DNA from: Lachnospiraceae bacterium
GTDB taxonomy: Bacteria; Bacillota; Clostridia; Lachnospirales; Lachnospiraceae
Direction of reading: 5' to 3'
NCBI GenBank assembly: GCA_024687745.1
Contig: JAILEM010000001.1
Span: 1 to 48,796 of the forward strand
DNA: 48,796 nucleotides
Position 1 is the first letter of the stretch. Each line of letters starts with the position of its first letter. The notes below the pieces were generated by a model. The model did not search any database, had not been told where the DNA came from, and saw nothing but the letters and a program-made list of their open reading frames with translations. The position numbers and the translations under genes were made by a program. Shown here piece by piece: positions 43,879 through 48,796 of the stretch.

Positions 43879-45644
43879 TGAGTATTTTTGCAAAACTGAA
43901 TTACATATTTAATAAGAAACAGAAGATCCTGTCCGTGTTTTTGTGTATGGGACTTTTTATCGGGGCGCTTTTGGAGCTTGTAGGTGTTTCTCTTATAACA
44001 GAGCTTGTATCTCTTATCACTGATACATCAAGGATACATGAAAATCCTTTATTGGAAAGCTTCTATACAGGACTTTCACTCAAAAGTGACAGAGAGTTCT
44101 TTGTCGTGATCACGATAGGGCTCATTCTGGTCTATTTATTAAAGAATATCTTTCTGTTATGGCTTAATTATCTGCAGTATACCTTTATTTACAATAACCA
44201 GCTGGTCATATCGGGAAGGCTCATAGACTGCTATCTGAAAAAACCCTATACCTACCATCTGGATAAGAACTCTGCCGAAATGGTAAGGAATGTCATGCTT
44301 GATTCCGAAAGACTGTTTCAGATGCTCCTAAGTGTCTTTTCACTTCTCTCTGAATTCCTCATATGCGTGCTTTTATGTATTTATCTTCTAATAGTGGATC
44401 CCTTTATCACGATGTCTGTTGTTCTGATCCTTGCAGTCTTTACCGGACTCTATATGCTTTTATTTAAAAATAAGGCTAAGGAATACGGAAAGATCAACCA
44501 GGAATACGATGGAAAGATGCACCAGTCCATAAATCAGGCTCTTGGAGCGGTAAAGGATATAAAGATACTTCACAGGGAAAAATACTTTGTGAATTCCTTT
44601 ACGGATTACGGAAAAAAGAAGATGACGGCAGTTAGAAACAACAATGTACTTGGCAACGTACCAAAGTATGTAATAGAAACCGTATGCGTTGCGGCTATAC
44701 TGACCGTACTTCTTATAAAGCTTAAGGGCGGAAACGATCTTGGCAGCATGATCCCGCAGCTTGCAGCCTTTGCATTGGCAGCCTTTAAACTTCTTCCATC
44801 CGCCAGTAAGATAAATAATTATGCCAATCTCATAATTTTCCTGAAACCCTCCGTTGATCTCATATACAGAGACATCAGGGATACGGAGGATATGAAGGAT
44901 TATGAAATAACAGATGTTTCTTCAAAGGAGCAGGAGGACGAGGTAAAGACCATAGATGTGATAGATCTTTCCTACAGATATCCACATACCCAAAAGGATG
45001 TACTAAAGGATGTTAATGTCAGTATCCCCATAGGCTGTGCCGTTGGTATTGTCGGACAGAGCGGAGCAGGTAAATCCACGCTGGCAGATCTGATACTTGG
45101 GATACTTACTCCGACACAGGGAAGGATAATGTACGGGAGTATGGATGTCCATAAGAATCCGATCAAGTGGTCTAAAAAGCTTGCCTATATCCCGCAGTCG
45201 ATATATCTTTCGGATGAAGCTATAAGGAACAATGTTGCCTTTGGTATCGATGAGGATAAGATCGATGATGAAAAGGTTTGGGAGGCACTGAAGGAAGCCC
45301 AGCTTTATGATTTTGTCAGATCTCTCCCACAGGGCCTTGATACTATGGTCGGCGAAAGGGGAGTAAGACTTTCGGGAGGACAGAGACAGAGAATAGGTAT
45401 AGCCCGTGCCCTTTACGATGATCCTAAGATACTTGTCCTTGATGAGGCAACCTCGGCACTTGACAATGATACGGAAAGTGCGGTAATGGAAGCGATCGAT
45501 TCCCTGATGGGAAGGAAAACGCTTATAATAATAGCACACAGACTCTCCACTATAGATAATTGCCAGATCATATACAGGGTTGAGGACGGTAAGGTCATTA
45601 AAACAAAAAAGGATGAGATCGGGCTGCATGTTGATGAAGAATAA
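43878..45644 (+). CDS. ABC transporter, permease-ATPase fusion (PglK/lipid-oligosaccharide flippase-like)
   Basis: A 588-residue half-transporter likely moving a lipid-linked oligosaccharide outward across the membrane. Residues about 15-310 have six helices, beginning GLFIGALLELVGVSLITELVSLI, a PglK-like start. The ATPase has GQSGAGKSTLADLILG, LSGGQRQRIGIARALYDD and ILVLDEATSALD, then IIAHRLST. The ATG at 43878 overlaps the asnB stop by one base. It forms a homodimer in this family. Confidence 0.92.
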   Translation: MSIFAKLNYIFNKKQKILSVFLCMGLFIGALLELVGVSLITELVSLITDTSRIHENPLLESFYTGLSLKSDREFFVVITIGLILVYLLKNIFLLWLNYLQYTFIYNNQLVISGRLIDCYLKKPYTYHLDKNSAEMVRNVMLDSERLFQMLLSVFSLLSEFLICVLLCIYLLIVDPFITMSVVLILAVFTGLYMLLFKNKAKEYGKINQEYDGKMHQSINQALGAVKDIKILHREKYFVNSFTDYGKKKMTAVRNNNVLGNVPKYVIETVCVAAILTVLLIKLKGGNDLGSMIPQLAAFALAAFKLLPSASKINNYANLIIFLKPSVDLIYRDIRDTEDMKDYEITDVSSKEQEDEVKTIDVIDLSYRYPHTQKDVLKDVNVSIPIGCAVGIVGQSGAGKSTLADLILGILTPTQGRIMYGSMDVHKNPIKWSKKLAYIPQSIYLSDEAIRNNVAFGIDEDKIDDEKVWEALKEAQLYDFVRSLPQGLDTMVGERGVRLSGGQRQRIGIARALYDDPKILVLDEATSALDNDTESAVMEAIDSLMGRKTLIIIAHRLSTIDNCQIIYRVEDGKVIKTKKDEIGLHVDEE

Positions 45645-45656
45645 GGAGCTTTTGAT

Positions 45657-46649
45657 TTGGGAATAAAATTAAGTGTCATATTTATAACCTATAATCATGA
45701 GAAATATGTGGAAAGAGCGCTGAGGAGTGTGCTTGACCAGGAGACCGACTTTGAATTTGAGGTCGTGGTCGGTGAGGACTGTTCCACTGATTCTACAAGA
45801 GATATTATTAACCGGCTTAAGGAAGAATACAGTGACAGAAACATTAGACTTCTGTACAGGGAGAAGAATTTAAAAAGACCGACTCTCAATGTTTATGAGA
45901 CCACAAAAGCCTGCAGGGGAGAATACCTTGCTTATCTTGAGGGCGATGATTACTGGACGGATAAGGAGAAGCTTAAAAAGCAGGTGGATTTTCTTGAGAA
46001 GAACAGGGAATACATCGCCTGTACGCATTCCTGCGTGATGATCGATGAAAACTCCGAAATAATAAAGGATCCTGAAATCTTAAAAGTCGGTGATCTTTAT
46101 GATTACAGCGGAAGATTTACATTTGAGGATTATAAATACAGCGGGAAGTGGCCGGGTCATTATGCAACCCTCTTGTCAAGAAACATTTATAAAGAAGAAA
46201 AATATGATTATACCATCCTTTACAGGGCACATGATTTTGTGGATGATGCTCTTATCCTTTTGTTTTTGCTCATTCAGGGAGATATATACAGGATGGATGA
46301 AGCTATGAGTGCATGGAGATATGTCAGGAAAAAGGGCGGCCAGAACTGGAATTCCCTTGCGATGAACAGGGATCTTATCAAAGACGACTGCTATCTGTCA
46401 CAGACAATGACCAGATGGTTGAGTCAGTATATGGAAATATCAGACTATGGAAAAAACAGGGCTAAAAGTGATTTTGAAATGGCTTTAAAGATGTTTTTAA
46501 AGGCTCCGAACAGAGAGAATAAGAAGTTTCTGACGGATATGTATGAATATAACATAAAAGAACTTGTATGTAAGGATCAAAAGACATCGCTTTTTTCTTA
46601 CAGCCTGAGGTGTATATTTGAAAGGCTTAAAGGTAAAAAGAGGATATAG
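45657..46649 (+). CDS. Glycosyltransferase family 2
   Basis: A 330-residue GT2 transferase. It starts KLSVIFITYNHEKYVERALRSVLDQ, followed by VVVGEDCSTDST and YLAYLEGDDYWTDKEKLKKQ, with the DxD-type EGDDYW. The start is TTG at 45657, placed eight bases after AAGGAG; no ATG in frame nearby fits. It is 12 bases after the ABC transporter gene. It probably adds one sugar to the lipid-linked glycan. Confidence 0.92.
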   Translation: MGIKLSVIFITYNHEKYVERALRSVLDQETDFEFEVVVGEDCSTDSTRDIINRLKEEYSDRNIRLLYREKNLKRPTLNVYETTKACRGEYLAYLEGDDYWTDKEKLKKQVDFLEKNREYIACTHSCVMIDENSEIIKDPEILKVGDLYDYSGRFTFEDYKYSGKWPGHYATLLSRNIYKEEKYDYTILYRAHDFVDDALILLFLLIQGDIYRMDEAMSAWRYVRKKGGQNWNSLAMNRDLIKDDCYLSQTMTRWLSQYMEISDYGKNRAKSDFEMALKMFLKAPNRENKKFLTDMYEYNIKELVCKDQKTSLFSYSLRCIFERLKGKKRI

Positions 46650-46662
46650 GAAGGAGGTTATT

Positions 46663-47781
46663 ATGGAAGAAAAGAGAATAATGGTGACAAGATCCTCTCT
46701 TCCGCCGTTTGATGAATATGTAAAAGCCATCAGTCCCCTGTGGGATTCGGCATGGATCACCAATATGGGAGAGAATCATAAAAGATTGGAGAAGGAGCTT
46801 GCCGGATACCTTGGGACCTCTGATATATCTCTTTTTGTAAACGGACATATGGCACTTGAGATGTGTATTCAAACAATGGGATTAAAGGGAGAAGTTATAA
46901 CCACTCCCTTCACCTTTGTATCGACAACGCATTCTATTGTAAGAAACAATCTTAAGCCGGTGTTCTGTGATATCAAAAGAGACGATTATACAATGGATCC
47001 TGAAAAGATAGAGGAGCTCATTACCGAAAAAACAGAGGCTATCATACCGGTACATGTATACGGTCATCCCTGCGATACCGACAGGATAGAGGAAATAGCA
47101 AAAAAACACGGTCTTAAGGTGATATATGATGCGGCACATTTCTTTGGCGTTAAGTATAAGGGAAGAAAGGCCGGAAGCTTTGGCGATGCATCCATGTTCA
47201 GCTTTCATGCCACCAAGGTATATAACACGATCGAGGGCGGAGCCATAGCGACAGACGATGAAAAGCTTATCACGGAAATGAACAAGCTTAAAGATTTCGG
47301 TATAAAGAATGAGGAAGAGATAGACGGCATAGGTGCCAATGCAAAGATGAACGAGTTCTGTGCTGTCATGGGTCTGTGTAATCTGAAGTATGTCGATGAG
47401 AATATAAGAAAAAGGAAGTCAGTTTTTGAAAGATATTCCGAAAGACTCTCAGAGATAGAGGGTGTGACAATAGATCACTATAACAGCGATACCGAACCGA
47501 ATTATGCATACTTTCCCGTTATCTTTGATGAGACTCTCTTCGGGGCTACAAGGGATGAGGTATATGATATACTTGCAGAACATAATATCTATTCAAGAAA
47601 GTATTTTTATCCCCTTATAAATGAAGTTGAATGTTATAGAGACATACTTGAACACGGAAATACTGAAAATGCCAAATGGGTATCGGAGAGAGTGTTAACT
47701 CTTCCGATGTATGCGTCCCTTGAAAAAGAGGATGTGGACAGGATCTGCGATATCATAACCGAGATTAAAAGCAGGGGATAA
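46663..47781 (+). CDS. DegT/DnrJ/EryC1 sugar aminotransferase
   Basis: PLP-dependent aminotransferase of 372 residues making an amino sugar from a 4- or 3-keto nucleotide sugar. Conserved segments are TTPFTFVSTTHSIVRNNLKP, VHVYGHPCDTDRIEEIAKKHGLKVIYDAAHFFGVK and SFGDASMFSFHATKVYNTIEGGAI, with PLP Lys185. The closest known members are FdtB/VioA-like nucleotide-sugar aminotransferases, but the substrate cannot be set by sequence alone. The ATG follows AAGGAGG. Confidence 0.9.
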   Translation: MEEKRIMVTRSSLPPFDEYVKAISPLWDSAWITNMGENHKRLEKELAGYLGTSDISLFVNGHMALEMCIQTMGLKGEVITTPFTFVSTTHSIVRNNLKPVFCDIKRDDYTMDPEKIEELITEKTEAIIPVHVYGHPCDTDRIEEIAKKHGLKVIYDAAHFFGVKYKGRKAGSFGDASMFSFHATKVYNTIEGGAIATDDEKLITEMNKLKDFGIKNEEEIDGIGANAKMNEFCAVMGLCNLKYVDENIRKRKSVFERYSERLSEIEGVTIDHYNSDTEPNYAYFPVIFDETLFGATRDEVYDILAEHNIYSRKYFYPLINEVECYRDILEHGNTENAKWVSERVLTLPMYASLEKEDVDRICDIITEIKSRG

Positions 47782-47783
47782 TT

Positions 47784-48796
47784 ATGTTCATAGTAAGATT
47801 CACAAGCGGATTGGGAAATCAGATGTTTCAGTATTCCTTCTGTGAATATCTGAAAAACAGGTATAAGGATGCAAGGGTTCTGGCGGACCTGACCTGGTTT
47901 TATGCCTATAATGATCATCACGGATATGAGCTTCACCGTATTTTCTCAAAGGTTAAGGGATCGCTCTTTTCCCTTGATGAGGCCGGAAGCCTTGATATAT
48001 TTAAGGTTACCGGAACTCTTCCCAACATATGTAAGCCTGAAGATATGATAACGGGCGATATCAAAAAAAAGGGGTGTTCGCCTGAAAAGTCGGCACTGTT
48101 TGAGAAATTCAGAAGGTATCCCAACCGGATATTAAGAGAGATATATAAGAAGAAACAGAGTGAAAACATAATAGATCAGTTAAACGGGAATAAATGCAAT
48201 TATGATGTTGTGAAGAACGGTACGGATGTATATAATGAACTTTATGAATTCATTGATTCGATGGATGAGAAGGATGACCGGTATTTTACGGGCTTTTGGA
48301 TCGAAGAAAGGTACTACCTTCCCGTGCTTGACAAGCTGAGGAGATCCTTTGTTTTTCCAAAGCTTGATGAGAAGAATGAAAAGCTTTCCCGGAGGATGAT
48401 GAATGAAAACTCAGTCAGCATCCACGTTAGAAGGGGAGATTATCTTAGAGAATATGCAGACAGCTTTAAAGCACTCTCAAGAGAGTATTATGAGGTCGCT
48501 GTGGATAAGCTTTCAGGGAGCGCCGGGATATCAAGGGATAAAATGAGCTTTTATATATTTTCGGACGATCCTTTATATATGGAAAGGGAGTTTTCGTGGC
48601 TTGATAATAAGACGGTCGTTAGCGGCAATGAAGGAAATGACAGCTATAAAGACATGCAGCTCATGAGTCTTTGCAGGCATAATATTATCGCTAATTCCAC
48701 CTTCAGCCAGTGGGCTGCCCTGCTCAATAAAAATGAGGGTCATATCACTATATATCCCAAAGCTTATTTAAGGGATAAGGATAATGAGATCAAAAC
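47784..48796 (+). CDS. Glycosyltransferase family 11 (alpha-1,2-fucosyltransferase-like), partial
   Basis: GT11 transferase, cut by the right edge after about 337 residues. MFIVRFTSGLGNQMFQYSF is the family start, SIHVRRGDYLREYAD the GDP-fucose-binding motif, then IANSTFSQWAALL. It transfers fucose to a galactose-type acceptor in other bacteria, usually at alpha-1,2. Its ATG overlaps the area just after the aminotransferase stop. Only the C-terminal end is missing. Confidence 0.9.
   Translation, partial: MFIVRFTSGLGNQMFQYSFCEYLKNRYKDARVLADLTWFYAYNDHHGYELHRIFSKVKGSLFSLDEAGSLDIFKVTGTLPNICKPEDMITGDIKKKGCSPEKSALFEKFRRYPNRILREIYKKKQSENIIDQLNGNKCNYDVVKNGTDVYNELYEFIDSMDEKDDRYFTGFWIEERYYLPVLDKLRRSFVFPKLDEKNEKLSRRMMNENSVSIHVRRGDYLREYADSFKALSREYYEVAVDKLSGSAGISRDKMSFYIFSDDPLYMEREFSWLDNKTVVSGNEGNDSYKDMQLMSLCRHNIIANSTFSQWAALLNKNEGHITIYPKAYLRDKDNEIK

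Noticed and set aside
45003..45629. Long open frame antisense to the ABC transporter ATPase domain
   Set aside because: No ribosome site or recognisable domain, and it lies wholly opposite a strongly conserved ATPase.

Overview
The window looks like a chromosomal segment of a Gram-positive, anaerobic Clostridia-type bacterium, most plausibly a Lachnospiraceae member such as Butyrivibrio, Pseudobutyrivibrio or a rumen/gut relative. This is inferred from strong AGGAGG ribosome sites, a tryptophan T-box riboswitch, plant-fibre glycosidases (GH5, GH3, a CE2-type esterase), DUF1846 and DUF2225 proteins, and Gram-positive lipoproteins. No taxonomic search was possible. No rRNA, tRNA, CRISPR array, insertion sequence or phage gene was seen.

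Layout. 1-2592 (minus): tryptophan biosynthesis start, promoter - T-box - trpE - trpG fused in frame to trpD (runs off the left edge). 2644-3663 (minus): peroxiredoxin fused to a small acetyltransferase domain. 3955-9075 (plus): thrH, an Sce7726-family protein, a cyclophilin, a GH5 lipoprotein glucanase, an XRE regulator and an ABC-class ATPase. 9087-10325 (minus): a voltage-gated-type K+ channel with RCK-C domains. 10430-19875 (plus): a ten-gene Mrp-like cation/proton antiporter operon, E-F-G-MbhD-(MbhE+B)-C followed by four different NuoL/M/N-like subunits. 19899-21234 (minus): an ASKHA/DUF4445 protein preceded by an overlapping 37-residue membrane peptide. 21459-25595 (plus): a zinc alcohol dehydrogenase-like protein, a STAS-kinase fusion, a DUF2225 protein and an acidic-linker lipoprotein. 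25702-33405: a saccharide-use region with a CE2-like esterase and an AraC-family regulator (minus) divergent from a GH3 beta-xylosidase, xylulokinase and a fucose/arabinose-isomerase-fold enzyme (plus). 33532-39982: two MBOAT + SGNH acylation modules pointing toward each other around a DUF1846 gene. 40124-48796 (plus): a cell-surface glycan cluster with a hexapeptide acyltransferase, GT2-like transferase, AsnB-type amidotransferase, PglK-type ABC flippase, second GT2, DegT sugar aminotransferase and a GT11 fucosyltransferase that runs off the right edge.

How the parts fit. The sugar region reads as intracellular processing of xylo-oligosaccharides: GH3 releases pentose, the isomerase and xylulokinase feed it to the pentose phosphate pathway. 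The AraC-type regulator probably acts at two 21-bp-phased direct repeats upstream of GH3, with a third inverted copy near its own gene. The glycan cluster has parts for making an amino-sugar, building an oligosaccharide on a lipid carrier, amidating it and flipping it. The neighbouring MBOAT/SGNH pairs are candidates for O-acylating such an exported polymer.

Most interesting items: the Mrp-like operon with its split MrpA tail and four antiporter-like subunits; the tiny membrane peptide coupled to the ASKHA protein; the STAS-kinase fusion; the AraC-like operator layout; and the peroxiredoxin-acetyltransferase fusion.
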